Counted from the stretch's first letter, positions 23,697-33,368 are shown. The stretch is 64,000 nt of DNA from Caldilineaceae bacterium (GCA_022821545.1 JAJEDJ010000050.1:62001-126000), one strand, 5' to 3'. A program made the numbers and translations. The notes: generated by a model from the letters alone, not told the origin.

Positions 23697-24647
23697 GTGC
23701 TCAGGCGCTTGTTTGGCCGCCAGCAGGAAAAGACGGCGGACGATGTACGAATTGAGGAAAGCCTGCAAAAGACCCGGTCGGGAATCTTCAGTCAGATCGG
23801 TTCGCTATTTCAGGAGAACGAGGTCAGTGATGCACTTTGGGAGGAGCTGGAGGAGGCGCTGATCGTAGCCGACGTCGGGATGGACACTACGGTCGAACTC
23901 GTCGAATCTACGCGCGCGCGGGTGCAGCAGGAGGGGATTAGGCGCAGTGAGGATGCCTACCTGGTCCTGAAGCAGGAGATGGTGAAGCTGTTGGAGGCAG
24001 AGGAACCGTTACAGATAGAAGAACCGCGCATTCTGACCGTTGTGCTGGTCGTTGGCGTGAATGGATCGGGCAAAACTACGACCATCGGCAAACTGGCGTT
24101 GCGGTACAAGGAGAAGGGCAAAAGAGTCGTCCTTGCCGCAGGTGATACTTTCCGGGCGGCGGCCATTGATCAGCTCCAGATTTGGGGAGAACGGGCGGGC
24201 GTGGACGTAATCGCCCAGGCCCCCGGATCCGATCCGGCGGCCGTTCTTTTCGACGCAATACGGGCAAGTCAGGAGAGCCGCAATGCCGACCTGCTTATCA
24301 CCGACACGGCAGGAAGATTGCAGAACAAGTTCAATCTGATGCAGGAGTTGGAGAAGATTCGGCGAGTGGCTGCGAAACAGGTCCACAGGGCGCCGCACGA
24401 GACTCTATTGGTGCTGGACGCTTCCACGGGCCAGAACGCCATTTTGCAGGCAAAGGGTTTTGAAGAGGCGTCCGGAGTAACCGGTATCATATTGACCAAG
24501 TTGGACAGCAGTGCCAAGGGCGGCGCGGTTCTTAACATCAAGAAACAGCTGGGAATTCCCGTGCGTTTTGTCGGCACAGGGGAAAAACTTGAAGACCTGG
24601 CCGAGTTCGAGCCGGTCACGTTCGTAGAAGGACTCTTGGGAGAGTAA
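23697..24647 (+). CDS. ftsY: signal recognition particle receptor FtsY
   Basis: The membrane-associated SRP receptor GTPase, 316 residues from a GTG at 23697 with AGGAGA six bases upstream. The N domain ([20 protein letters not shown]) precedes the G domain: [59 protein letters not shown] and [12 protein letters not shown]. The long acidic A domain of E. coli FtsY is absent, as in many non-proteobacterial forms. It pairs with Ffh encoded 8 kb upstream. prfB follows after 102 bases. Confidence 0.95.
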   Translation: MLRRLFGRQQEKTADDVRIEESLQKTRSGIFSQIGSLFQENEVSDALWEELEEALIVADVGMDTTVELVESTRARVQQEGIRRSEDAYLVLKQEMVKLLEAEEPLQIEEPRILTVVLVVGVNGSGKTTTIGKLALRYKEKGKRVVLAAGDTFRAAAIDQLQIWGERAGVDVIAQAPGSDPAAVLFDAIRASQESRNADLLITDTAGRLQNKFNLMQELEKIRRVAAKQVHRAPHETLLVLDASTGQNAILQAKGFEEASGVTGIILTKLDSSAKGGAVLNIKKQLGIPVRFVGTGEKLEDLAEFEPVTFVEGLLGE

Positions 24648-24749
24648 TGGGGCGGCGCCCCGCTGGTGGCGGACGAAGAGTGTCCTGAATCCTGGGGCCG
24701 GCGGAGGCTCCGGGATGCCAGCCAATTTCATCGAAGGAGATAGGGACGC

Positions 24750-25842
24750 ATGGGCGAGTTAACTGACAGACTTCATCTGCTTGCGGAGCGGGTCAACACG
24801 ATACGGAGGCGGCTTTGACCTGCCGGACAAAGTCGCACAGGCAAAGGCATTGGAAGAGGCGTCAATAGCACCCGATTTCTGGGACGACCAGAGGGCCGCC
24901 CAGCAGAAGATGCAGGAGTTGAACGCCCTGCAGGAGCAAATCGGAGTCTGGAATGGGTTGAGTCAGCGGACGCAGGACGCACTCGATCTGGCGGAAATGG
25001 CCGCTGACGACGCGGAACTGCTGGTGGAGTTGGACGGTGAGGCCAGTTCCTTGGTTGAGGAGTTGGAAAGACGCGAATTCACGCTGGCCCTCAACGGAAA
25101 GTATGACTCGGGCGGAGCAATCATCAGCATTCATGCCGGGGCCGGCGGTACCGAGGCACAAGACTGGGCGGCGATGTTGCAACGCATGTACCTGCGCTGG
25201 GCGGAGAAGAAGGATTATGCGACCGAGATCACCGACATGACCCAGGGCGAAGAGGCCGGCATCAAGAGCGTTACGATCACAGTGGACGGATCATACGCAT
25301 ACGGCTATCTTCAAGCGGAGCGGGGCACACACCGGCTTGTCCGGCTCAGCCCGTTCGACGCCGGCAACAGGCGTCATACCTCCTTTGCCAAGCTTGAGGT
25401 CATGCCGATCATCGACGAAGACATCGAAATCGAAATCGCGCAAAGTGACATTCGAATGGATGTCTTCCTGTCCAGTGGGGCCGGAGGTCAGAGCGTGCAA
25501 AAGAACGCGACCGCGGTTCGGCTCCACCATTTGCCGACAGGCATAGTCGTTTCATGCCAGAATGAGCGCAGCCAGACGCAGAACCGGGAAATCGCAATGA
25601 GGATTTTGCGGGGGAAGCTCTACGCAATCGAGCAGGAAAAAATCGCCGCCGAAAAGGCCCGTCTCAAGGGAGAAAATGTCCAGGCCGACTTCGGCAGCCA
25701 GATCCGCTCCTATGTCCTGCATCCCTATCAGATGGTGAAGGACCTGCGCACGGAAGTGGAAACCGCCTCGCCGCAGACGGTCCTCGACGGCGACCTGGAC
25801 CCGTTTATCGAGGCATGGTTGAAGGGTCAGGTAGGAACTTAA
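24750..25842 (+). CDS. prfB: peptide chain release factor 2, with programmed +1 frameshift
   Basis: Class I release factor for UAA and UGA. Translation starts at ATG 24750 (AAGGAG upstream), runs 22 codons to CTT TGA, then shifts +1 by skipping T24816 and continues to 25842: join(24750..24815, 24817..25842), 363 residues. The protein has the peptidyl hydrolysis loop GAGGQSVQKNATAVR (GGQ), the SPF anticodon tripeptide in RLSPFDAGNRRHTSF, and HAGAGGTEAQDWAAML. Reading only the long frame would begin at 24781 with an unlike N-terminus (MRSGSTRYGGG). This is the classical autoregulatory circuit: low RF2 slows UGA decoding and favours the shift. Confidence 0.95.
24805..24819 (+). promoter_or_regulatory. 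RF2 +1 programmed frameshift site
   Basis: An internal Shine-Dalgarno GGAGG (24805-24809), three bases, then CTT TGA C (24813-24819). Spacing and the CUU-UGA-C slip site equal the canonical prfB signal. Confidence 0.93.
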
Positions 25843-25867
25843 CCGGATTCGCTCCACGGAGGTATCA

Positions 25868-27100
25868 ATGATTCAACTCGCGCCGGTGCGGCAGTCGGTC
25901 TCTGAGCAGCAGGCGGCGAATGTATCCGCCGCCGTATGGAACGGTCTCAACGCGGTGGCGCTGTCTGAAAAGGTACGGCCTGGGATGCGAGTGGCGGTGG
26001 CCGTAGGCAGCCGGGGCATCTCCTGCTACAAGGAAGTGGTGCAGGCAGTCGTCGAGACACTGAAGTCACTGGGGGCGGAGCCGTTTCTCGTCCCGGCGAT
26101 GGGCAGCCACGGCGGGGGTACGGCCGAAGGTCAACACGCCGTCCTCGTCGGATATGGAATGGCTGATCTGGGCGTCCCCATTCATAGCAGCCTCGAGGTA
26201 AAACAGATTGGCGAAGCGGCCGGCATGCCGGTCTACTGGGATCGTCACGCGGCCGGGGCCGATGCGGTCATCCCTGTCAATCGCGTCAAGGCCCACACCG
26301 CCTTTCGCGCAGACCACGAAAGCGGTCTGTGCAAAATCATGACGATCGGACTGGGGAAAAGGAAAGGGGCGGCGACGCTCCATGCCCACGACGCCGTAAC
26401 CGCGATTCCTCAGGCCGCGCAGGTCGTACTGAGGACGATGCCGGTCGTAGCCGGCGTCGCCATCGTCGAGAACGGTCGCCACGAGCCCGCCGAGATTGCG
26501 GTCCTGGCCGGTGACAGGATATTTGATGAGGAGCCGGAGTTACTGCGCAAGGCGAAAGCGCTGCAACCGTCCATTCCCTTTGACGACCTCGATCTGTTGA
26601 TCGTGCAGGAGATGGGCAAGAACATTAGCGGTACGGGCATGGATACCAACATCATCGGAATGTGGCGGCGCAACGGCGGTCCGAGAGAGCCGAACTTTCG
26701 CGTCCTCGCGGTCCTGGATCTGACGGCCGGCAGCCACGGCAATGCCTCCGGCGTCGGCCTCGCCGATCTCATCCCCGAACGACTGCGGGCCAAGGTCGAC
26801 TGGCACGCAACCTATACCAACTGCTTGACCGCCGGAAATTTCGCGGCCGCAAAGCAACCTGTCGTGTTGCCGTCCGACCGGGAGGTCATCGAGACCGGGT
26901 TGATGGGCAAGGATGCCGGCTCGGCGCGCGTCGTCTGGATTCAGAACACGCTTGAACTGGATACGCTGTGGCTGTCGCCGGCGCTGTTGGAAGAAGCCGC
27001 CGCAAAACCGGCCCTTAAGAATGCTGGATCTCTGCGACCTGTCGAGTTCACCGCGGACGGCGCGCTCCGGCCTCCGGCAACCGAGCAGATTGTCACCTGA
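25868..27100 (+). CDS. LarA-like (DUF2088) lactate racemase N-domain protein
   Basis: A 410-residue protein resembling the nickel-pincer lactate racemase superfamily (DUF2088): PGMRVAVAVGSRGISCYKEV near residue 38, then LVPAMGSHGGGTAEGQ, VIPVNRVKAHTAFRADHESGLCKIM and IGLGKRKGA. The His residues in SHGG, KAHT and the following region may be catalytic. Known LarA proteins also need LarB, LarC and LarE; none is in the window, so racemase activity is not supported directly. The start at 25868 follows GGAGG. A HAD dehalogenase gene lies 18 bases downstream; both may act on a 2-substituted acid. Confidence 0.72.
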   Translation: MIQLAPVRQSVSEQQAANVSAAVWNGLNAVALSEKVRPGMRVAVAVGSRGISCYKEVVQAVVETLKSLGAEPFLVPAMGSHGGGTAEGQHAVLVGYGMADLGVPIHSSLEVKQIGEAAGMPVYWDRHAAGADAVIPVNRVKAHTAFRADHESGLCKIMTIGLGKRKGAATLHAHDAVTAIPQAAQVVLRTMPVVAGVAIVENGRHEPAEIAVLAGDRIFDEEPELLRKAKALQPSIPFDDLDLLIVQEMGKNISGTGMDTNIIGMWRRNGGPREPNFRVLAVLDLTAGSHGNASGVGLADLIPERLRAKVDWHATYTNCLTAGNFAAAKQPVVLPSDREVIETGLMGKDAGSARVVWIQNTLELDTLWLSPALLEEAAAKPALKNAGSLRPVEFTADGALRPPATEQIVT

Positions 27101-27118
27101 TGCCATGGAGGAGAAACC

Positions 27119-27814
27119 ATGGGCCCGACCGACGGCGCCGTCGCACTGACATTCGACCTCTTCGGCACGATCCTGGATCTGGGGGGAAGTCTCAGGCCGG
27201 CTATCACGGAACTCCTCGAAAGGGACGCGCCGGACAGGTCGCCGGAAGCCTTCTGGGATCAGTGGCGGACTCGTCAGCGGCTGGAGCAGTACCAGGACAC
27301 CATCATGATGGTGGGCCACGCCGGCTATCTCGAAACGGTGCGGCGTGCGCTGCACTACGTGTTTCGGCTGAACGGGTTGGAGCCGACTGAGCAACGCATA
27401 CAGGAGCTGATGGCGGCCTGGCAGGGACTCTCCCCTTTTCCTGAGGTAGTTCCGGCCCTGGAACGATTGCACGACCGTTATCGCCTGGTTGTTCTCTCCA
27501 ACGGAGACCCCCATTACCTCGAGCATCTTGTGGAGAACCGAGTTCATTTCCCATTTGACGATGTGATCTCCGCCACCGGCAACGGCGCTTTTAAGCCCCA
27601 TCCCGGCGTTTACCGGCGGGCTGCCTATCTGCTTGGCCTGGAGGTCCACCAGTGCCTCATGGTATCGGCCAATGCCTTTGACTGCGTGGGCGCCCGCGCA
27701 TGCGGTTTCCAGGCGGCCTATGTGGACCGTTACGATCTGCCGGTCGAGGACTCGCCCTTCCAGCCGGCGTTGACTGTGGCCGACTTTACTCAACTGGCCG
27801 ACGCTCTCCATTGA
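27119..27814 (+). CDS. HAD-superfamily haloacid dehalogenase type II-like hydrolase
   Basis: A 231-residue HAD hydrolase. Motif I is FDLFGTI, with the nucleophilic Asp and the DxFGT form typical of L-2-haloacid dehalogenases rather than the DxDGT of phosphatases. Motif II is VVLSNGDP, the conserved Lys sits in AFKPHPGVY, and the last acidic motif is SANAFDCVGARACG. A helical cap lies between residues about 20 and 95. GGAG precedes the ATG. It is probably co-transcribed with the LarA-like gene. The substrate is uncertain. Confidence 0.85.
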   Translation: MGPTDGAVALTFDLFGTILDLGGSLRPAITELLERDAPDRSPEAFWDQWRTRQRLEQYQDTIMMVGHAGYLETVRRALHYVFRLNGLEPTEQRIQELMAAWQGLSPFPEVVPALERLHDRYRLVVLSNGDPHYLEHLVENRVHFPFDDVISATGNGAFKPHPGVYRRAAYLLGLEVHQCLMVSANAFDCVGARACGFQAAYVDRYDLPVEDSPFQPALTVADFTQLADALH

Positions 27815-27880
27815 GAGCGGACACGAGCAGATTGCTCATTCAGCGGTCGGACTGACAGTTTCAGTGTCCTGCTTCCAGGG

Positions 27881-27918
27881 CTGCCGTTTCGCCGCAGATC
27901 TGCCGTTTCGTCCCAGAT
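27881..27918 (+). repeat. 19-base tandem repeat upstream of tRNA-Ser
   Basis: Two adjacent 19-base units, CTGCCGTTTCGCCGCAGAT and CTGCCGTTTCGTCCCAGAT, differ at two positions. They abut the -35 box of the tRNA promoter. Confidence 0.75.
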
Positions 27919-27919
27919 T

Positions 27920-27949
27920 TTGTACAGAGGTTAGAGAATGTGCTAGGAT
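27920..27949 (+). promoter_or_regulatory. promoter of tRNA-Ser
   Basis: TTGTAC (27920-27925), 18 bases, TAGGAT (27944-27949), the latter preceded by TGC as an extended -10. The tRNA begins 37 bases downstream. Confidence 0.55.
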
Positions 27950-27985
27950 TTCCCGTGCCGGGCCTGCCCGGCGCTAGAAGGCTCT

Positions 27986-28075
<90 letters not shown>

Positions 28076-28196
28076 TCGGTTCCCGGGCATAGCGTGTCCG
28101 GGAATTTTCTTTGTTCAGGGAGTTCAATTTGTCGGGAACTCACGCTGGTTTCCAGCGGGACCAACTGTCCCGAACTCGGGCGTCAGGATCGAAGGT

Positions 28197-29840
28197 ATGG
28201 GATTGGGACGGACAGTCAAGCAGTCTCTGACCGGCGGTCTGCTGGAGCCGCCTGCCGGGTTGCCGCCAGCCGGGCTGCCATCTGTCTCCGGCCGGCAGGT
28301 CCGCACAGCTGCTGCGGTAGTTGGGCTGGTGCTGCTGGCCGGACTGCTGGCCGGGCTGCCATTGCTCTGGGCGGCCGCTGCCGTTGCGGCCGGCGCAGCG
28401 GGCGTACTGCTGCTGCGTTTCCCGCATCTGATCTGGCCGGGGCTTGCCGTCGCGCTCCCTTTCGCCAGCGCGTTCAAGCGGGGTCCAGTCAGCCTGGCGG
28501 ACCTGATGCTTGGCACTGCGGTGCTGCTGTGGTTTGTCGACGGTGTGCGGAAGGGCCGCCTTCGGCTCAACTCTGGCCTACTGCCCGTCTTGTTTATCGT
28601 CTATCTGCTGGCGCTCCTGCTCTCCTTTCCCATCGCGATAGACTTGCAGGAGGCAGTTGAGGGTGTGATCAAGTGGCTGCAGATGCTGGTAGCGATTCTA
28701 TTGGTCCAGGAGGCGTTATCGCCGAGGCAGGTGCGCTGGCTGGTTTGGGGTCTGCTGGCCGGCGGCGTACTGCAGGCCGCGCTCGGCGCTTTCCAGTTTG
28801 CTTTCCGCATCGGCCCGCCCAACTTTCTGTTGCTGGACCGATTCATGCGAGCGGCGGGAACATTCGGCCAGCCGAATCCTTTCGCCGGTTACCTTGGTTT
28901 GACATTGCCGGTGGCGGCCGCGCTTTTTCTCTTGCATTTCACCTCGGTTTTGAGAAGACAGGGTGGGAGTTTGCGTCAGGCTTTTGCGGGTACGGTCGCT
29001 TATGGGGGGGCGACCGCAATAATTGCAGGTGGGCTCTTGGCGAGTTGGAGTCGCGGCGGCTGGATTGGCGCTGCCTCCGCTCTGGCCGTTGTCCTCTTCG
29101 TTCAAGGGGGACGGCTGGCAAAAGGGGCTGCCCTCGCCACGGCGGGCGCGGTTATGCTGCTGGGGCCAATCTCATACCGCTACATTCCCAGCTCCTTGAC
29201 CGACCGGTTAGCCGGTCTGCCTGCCATTCTTGGATCGGGCATGTGGGATATCGTTCAGCAGCCGGTCACCGATGACAATTTCTCAATCATCGAACGTCTG
29301 GCCCATTGGATCGCTGCCCTGCGGATGTGGGAAATGTCGCCCTGGCTAGGCGTCGGGCCGGGCAACTACGCCGCCGTTTACCCGCAGGTACGGCTGGCCA
29401 AATGGGAGGACCCGTTGGGGCACGCCCATAATACCTATCTGAATGTACTTGCCGAGAACGGGATTGTTGGGATTGTCGCGTATCTGGCGCTTTGGGCCGG
29501 CGTGGTCGTCTGGCTGATTGGCATGCGCAAGCGAATTCTGCGCAGAACGTGGGAGCGTATTGACGCCAAAGTCAGTTCAGGACCGGCCCGCGCATCCGCC
29601 AATCCATCCCCGGAGTGGAACGCAGCGGTTCTTCTCGGCGTCTTAGGCGTGGTCGCTCACCTTTCCGTACATCACCTGTTCGATAACCTCTACGTACAGG
29701 GGATCTATTTGCATGTCGCGCTTTGGCTTGGCGCCGCGGCGGCGCTGGTCAGGGGAGGACCGGCCGGCAGAGTTGAAGCCTTTCCCTTCAGTGGTTCTGA
29801 AATCGGCCGGCGCGGCACAAGAGATTTGCAGGGGAAATAA
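28197..29840 (+). CDS. O-antigen ligase / polymerase family membrane protein
   Basis: A polytopic protein of 547 residues with about eleven hydrophobic helices and the Wzy_C-type domain. The diagnostic large loop block is WLGVGPGNYAAVYP followed by GHAHNTYLNVLAENGIVG (residues about 385-430). These proteins polymerise or transfer undecaprenyl-linked glycans at the outer face of the membrane. The open frame continues upstream into the tRNA; 28197 is the first ATG clear of it. GtrA and a glycosyltransferase follow, so this is a small surface-glycan locus. Confidence 0.8.
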   Translation: MGLGRTVKQSLTGGLLEPPAGLPPAGLPSVSGRQVRTAAAVVGLVLLAGLLAGLPLLWAAAAVAAGAAGVLLLRFPHLIWPGLAVALPFASAFKRGPVSLADLMLGTAVLLWFVDGVRKGRLRLNSGLLPVLFIVYLLALLLSFPIAIDLQEAVEGVIKWLQMLVAILLVQEALSPRQVRWLVWGLLAGGVLQAALGAFQFAFRIGPPNFLLLDRFMRAAGTFGQPNPFAGYLGLTLPVAAALFLLHFTSVLRRQGGSLRQAFAGTVAYGGATAIIAGGLLASWSRGGWIGAASALAVVLFVQGGRLAKGAALATAGAVMLLGPISYRYIPSSLTDRLAGLPAILGSGMWDIVQQPVTDDNFSIIERLAHWIAALRMWEMSPWLGVGPGNYAAVYPQVRLAKWEDPLGHAHNTYLNVLAENGIVGIVAYLALWAGVVVWLIGMRKRILRRTWERIDAKVSSGPARASANPSPEWNAAVLLGVLGVVAHLSVHHLFDNLYVQGIYLHVALWLGAAAALVRGGPAGRVEAFPFSGSEIGRRGTRDLQGK

Positions 29841-29904
29841 GACACTCGGCGCTGTGGCTGGCCATGTCTCGCGGCGACGGCACTAACGCAAAACGGAGTC
29901 CCTT

Positions 29905-30375
29905 TTGAGCTTGGCAAAACACATCGGAATGGAAAGCATCACTGGCAAAGAGACAAAACGGTTTGTCAAATTCGCCTTCGTTGGCGCGCTCGGATCGGTG
30001 ACCGACTTCACGATTCTGAATCTGCTTATTGAGTTCGCAGGTCTCCCTTCCGTCATCGCCAACGCTGCCGGGTTTTGTGTGGCAGTCCTCCAGAACTTCC
30101 TTCTCAACCGCTGGTGGACGTACCCCGAGAGTCGAGTTCGTAACTCCCGCCGCCAGATGGCAAGATTTGCTCTCGTCAGCGTCGTGGGTCTGGGAATCAA
30201 TCTGATCGTATTCAGATACTTTGATGAACTTCTGCGCCCCTTCTGGGTTGACTGGCTATCCAGTGCCGACTTGGGATTCACATTCAGCTACAATTCAGCC
30301 AAGCTGTTCGCGATCGGAGTTGTCCTCTTCTGGAACTTCGCCGCCAACCGACTGTGGACCTACAAAGGGCTGTGA
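29905..30375 (+). CDS. GtrA family membrane protein
   Basis: A 156-residue protein with four hydrophobic helices and the family start RFVKFAFVGALGSVTDFTILNLL, then NAAGFCVAVLQNFLLNRWWTY and a C-terminal NFAANRLWTYKG. GtrA proteins are thought to carry lipid-linked sugars across the membrane. The start is TTG 29905, six bases after GGAG; ATG 29929 is an alternative. The stop overlaps the next gene as GTGA. Confidence 0.88.
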   Translation: MSLAKHIGMESITGKETKRFVKFAFVGALGSVTDFTILNLLIEFAGLPSVIANAAGFCVAVLQNFLLNRWWTYPESRVRNSRRQMARFALVSVVGLGINLIVFRYFDELLRPFWVDWLSSADLGFTFSYNSAKLFAIGVVLFWNFAANRLWTYKGL

Positions 30376-31511
30376 AGCTTGTAATTGACTACACGCCGGC
30401 CGTTCGCCAGACGGCAGGCATTGGCCGCATCATACGCGGCCAGGTTGACGCGCTGGTCCGGCACAATCCCGGCTTTGACATTTCACTCTTCGTGGCCGGG
30501 ACGGTCACCCCCGGTCAGCGCGCCGCAAGCCCTCTTCCTCTACACACTTTCCCCGGAATTTCCGAGCGCAATCTGACTCGCATCTGGCACCGCCTCAACA
30601 TTCCCGCCCCGCGCGTCGAGTGGCTGACCGGGAGCGCCGTCAGTCTCTTTCACGCGACCGATTTCGTTATGGCGCCGGTGAGCTCGAAAAAAAAGCTGCT
30701 GACCGTACACGACCTGGCCTTCATGCGCTACCCCCAGGCGGCCATGCCCTCACTGCATCACTACCTGAATGTCGTCGTTCCCCGCAACATCAACCGCGCC
30801 GACCACCTCATCGCAGACAGCGGCAACACGGCCCAGGACCTGGAATCGACTTGGCCGCGCCTTGAAGGCAGGATCAGCGTTGTGCAGGGCGCCGTTGATC
30901 ACGGTTTCTTTAGACGCGTATCGGATCATGAGACCCTGCGTGCGTCACGTCGGAAGTACTCTCTTGGAGACAAGCCATACATCTTCGCTCTGAGCACTCT
31001 TGAACCCCGCAAAAACTATCCCAGGCTGATCCGTGCCTTTCACGCCGCCCGCCGGGATTCAGACCTGCCTCACAGGCTTGTCATTGGGGGCAAGACAGGC
31101 TGGCTCTTTGACGAGATCTTCACAACGGTGCGAGAGCTGGGAATGGAGCAGGAAGTTCACTTTCCCGGATTCGTTGACGACGCTGACCTGCCGGCCCTCT
31201 ATTCGGGAGCGGAGTTCTTCGCCTACCCTTCCCTATACGAAGGATTCGGGCTCCCGGTTCTCGAGGCGCTGGCCTGCGGGACACCTGTCCTCACGTCAGA
31301 CAACTCCTGTCTGCCCGAGGCCGGCGGAGAGGGCGCACTCTACGTTGATGCCGAATCTGTCGAAAGCATCGCCGATGCGATTGTACGCCTCGCCTCGCAG
31401 CCCGGGTTGCGGGCCAGGCTGGCGGCCGCCGGAGAGGCGCATGCCCGTTCGTTCACCTGGAGGCGCAGTCTGCGGCAACTCCTTGAGGCCTACGAACGGG
31501 CGCTGGCCTGA
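30372..31511 (+). CDS. GT4-type glycosyltransferase
   Basis: A GT-B glycosyltransferase of 379 residues. The N-terminal domain begins MKLVIDYTPAVRQTAGIGRII with a Gly-rich acceptor loop; the C-terminal domain has ALSTLEPRKNYPRLIRAF, VIGGKTGW, and the nucleotide-sugar E-x7-E motif in YEGFGLPVLEALACGTPV. A GTG at 30372 is chosen, overlapping the GtrA stop by four bases; GTG 30354 is also possible. Donor and acceptor are unknown. It completes the ligase-GtrA-GT set. Confidence 0.87.
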   Translation: MKLVIDYTPAVRQTAGIGRIIRGQVDALVRHNPGFDISLFVAGTVTPGQRAASPLPLHTFPGISERNLTRIWHRLNIPAPRVEWLTGSAVSLFHATDFVMAPVSSKKKLLTVHDLAFMRYPQAAMPSLHHYLNVVVPRNINRADHLIADSGNTAQDLESTWPRLEGRISVVQGAVDHGFFRRVSDHETLRASRRKYSLGDKPYIFALSTLEPRKNYPRLIRAFHAARRDSDLPHRLVIGGKTGWLFDEIFTTVRELGMEQEVHFPGFVDDADLPALYSGAEFFAYPSLYEGFGLPVLEALACGTPVLTSDNSCLPEAGGEGALYVDAESVESIADAIVRLASQPGLRARLAAAGEAHARSFTWRRSLRQLLEAYERALA

Positions 31512-31516
31512 GAATG

Positions 31517-31525
31517 TGATACAAT
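31517..31525 (+). promoter_or_regulatory. candidate extended -10 promoter
   Basis: TGATACAAT (31517-31525) is an extended -10 box 30 bases before the thioesterase start, right after the glycosyltransferase stop. Confidence 0.4.
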
Positions 31526-31555
31526 GCACTGCACTCAGCCGTCACTTCACTACGC

Positions 31556-32038
31556 ATGAAATCCATGAGCAAGACTGTCGCCGACTCGACGACGCGTATC
31601 AGCCAGATAATGAATCCCGAGCACGCCAACCTGCTGGGCAACGTGCATGGCGGCGTGATTCTGAAGTTGTGCGACGAATGCGGCGGCATCACGGCCGCGC
31701 GCCACGCGCGGCGGCTCGCTGTGACGGTCGCAGTTGACAGCATGGCCTTCCATGAGCCGGTGCGCGTCGGCCAGCTCCTAAGGTTGCGCGGGCGGATCAC
31801 CTACGTTGGCCGCACTTCCATGGAGATCGAGGTCATCGTCCAGGCGGAGGACCTGCTGACCGGTGAGATTTCACATACCAACAGCGCCTACTACATTTTC
31901 GTAGCCCTTGACGAAAGGGGCTTGCCGACCGAAGTGCCGCGGCTCGACCTGACCAACGAAGCCGAACGACGGCGATTCAAAGAGGGCGAGGAGCGGCAAC
32001 GCCAGCGGCTCAAGCGCGCCGGGAAGAAAGTGGCGTAA
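31556..32038 (+). CDS. acyl-CoA thioesterase (hotdog fold, YciA/BACH-like)
   Basis: A 160-residue hotdog-fold thioesterase. The active helix block is NLLGNVHGGVILKLCDECGGITAARHA, followed by VDSMAFHEPVRVGQLLRL and SMEIEVIVQAEDLLTG, as in medium/long-chain acyl-CoA thioesterases. The C-terminus is a basic, Arg/Glu-rich helix (about 135-160). An in-frame ATG at 31565 is an alternative start. No partner gene indicates the substrate. Confidence 0.87.
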   Translation: MKSMSKTVADSTTRISQIMNPEHANLLGNVHGGVILKLCDECGGITAARHARRLAVTVAVDSMAFHEPVRVGQLLRLRGRITYVGRTSMEIEVIVQAEDLLTGEISHTNSAYYIFVALDERGLPTEVPRLDLTNEAERRRFKEGEERQRQRLKRAGKKVA

Positions 32039-32066
32039 TTGGAGTAAGACCGGCCTCTACCCGCAG

Positions 32067-32876
32067 ATGCAACCCTTTCAACACCTCATTACCCGATCTC
32101 TGGACCCTTTGCGCAGATGGCTGCTGCCCATCGGCGCGCTGTGTGCGTTTCTTGGCTACGTCCGACCCTGGATCGCGCACAAGGCGGCAGGGCTGGCCGT
32201 ATTGGGGCTGGACTTGGGAGAGTTCGTGAAGTTTCTGCACCCCGTGCAGCAGGGTGAAATCCGCCTGTGGCGTGAGGGGTTCTATCTGCCGCTGGTCGCG
32301 GTAAGTGTCAGCCTCAGTTTGAACGCCTTTTGCCGTGATTCAAACGCTTCGGATCGCCAGGATGCGAATATCGACGGAACGGAAGCCGGAGAACCCCGCC
32401 CGCGCTACGGCTGGCCTGTCCGCATCGCGCTCCTCCTGCTTGCAATCGTGACGGCGCTTAACCTGTTGCCCCCTGCCTGGACCCCCCGTCTGTTGCTCAC
32501 CCCTGAGTTTCGCTTGCAATCGATGGCAATGGCTCTTTGCCTGGCGCTGGTTGCCTTAAGCCCATTGGTGGGGCTTCTTCAGTCTCCCCGTTCGCTTTTT
32601 GAGTCCTTCGGCGGAACTGCAGACGGCGCCGGACGCCGCGGTTGTCTTTGGCGGGCCGCCTGGTCGATCGCTCTTGTGCGCAGCCTATTTCTTGTCGTCA
32701 GTGCGGGCGCCGCCATCTACTTTCCCGTAGCCCAATTTCGCCTGGTGATCCCGACCCTGGCCGAACTGTACGGGCAGCCGCCTGAAATTGGTTGGGGTCC
32801 GGCGCTGATGGTTGCCGGGCTGGCAGTTCTGCTCTTGCATGGACTTGGCGACCTCTCCTCCCAGATAAGAGAATGA
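32067..32876 (+). CDS. multi-pass membrane protein of unknown function
   Basis: A 269-residue protein with about six hydrophobic segments (near residues 19-38, 70-88, 118-138, 150-175, 207-228, 245-265) and no recognised motif. A polar loop around residues 90-115 is acidic. Its stop overlaps the next start as ATGA at 32873, so the two products are probably made together. It follows the thioesterase by 28 bases. Confidence 0.6.
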   Translation: MQPFQHLITRSLDPLRRWLLPIGALCAFLGYVRPWIAHKAAGLAVLGLDLGEFVKFLHPVQQGEIRLWREGFYLPLVAVSVSLSLNAFCRDSNASDRQDANIDGTEAGEPRPRYGWPVRIALLLLAIVTALNLLPPAWTPRLLLTPEFRLQSMAMALCLALVALSPLVGLLQSPRSLFESFGGTADGAGRRGCLWRAAWSIALVRSLFLVVSAGAAIYFPVAQFRLVIPTLAELYGQPPEIGWGPALMVAGLAVLLLHGLGDLSSQIRE

Positions 32877-33352
32877 TTACAGAGTTTGGAACGAACGTCC
32901 GGACATTCGACCTGCCCTTCCGGGCCGTCTGGGTCCGCCGCAAAGACATGATCGACCTGCGCGTTTCCAGAAACGCGCCGCAGACGGATAGCTGGACGAA
33001 CGCCGATGTCGTGGCCCGCGTCAGCGCGTTCCGCCTGGTTGGCGTAAGCGTCAAGGATCACAAGAGATTGGGTCTGGGCCGCTGGCTCCGTGAAAGCGGA
33101 AATGAAATCCCATTCATCGCCGGTGAACCGATGCCCTCGGGAACGGTTGCTTACGATGAGGCGGGCCAGATCGCATACTTCTCGATCTGGCCCCAACTTT
33201 CCGAGGATGCTGATGCCCGTCACTACGAGCGCAGGGGCAAAATATATTTGAAGGGAAACGGCGGAATTGCACGGATCCGCTTCCCCGTGCTCAACAAACG
33301 CGGCCGCGCAGGTCTTCTCGGTTCGGCCGCGGCTCTCCTGGCGACGAGGTGA
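32873..33352 (+). CDS. hypothetical protein, translationally coupled
   Basis: A 159-residue protein not assigned to a family. It has no signal peptide or membrane segment and looks like a mixed alpha/beta fold, with repeated basic patches (VWVRRKDMIDLRVSRNA, KDHKRLGLGRWLRE). The ATGA overlap with the membrane protein stop supports the start at 32873; an in-frame upstream ATG would overlap that gene by 85 bases. Confidence 0.55.
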   Translation: MITEFGTNVRTFDLPFRAVWVRRKDMIDLRVSRNAPQTDSWTNADVVARVSAFRLVGVSVKDHKRLGLGRWLRESGNEIPFIAGEPMPSGTVAYDEAGQIAYFSIWPQLSEDADARHYERRGKIYLKGNGGIARIRFPVLNKRGRAGLLGSAAALLATR

Positions 33353-33368
33353 GCTTTGAAGACTTCGA

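Noticed and set aside
26540-27811. A 423-codon minus-strand open frame
   Set aside because: It is antisense to the LarA-like and dehalogenase genes; no motif and a shadow-like composition.
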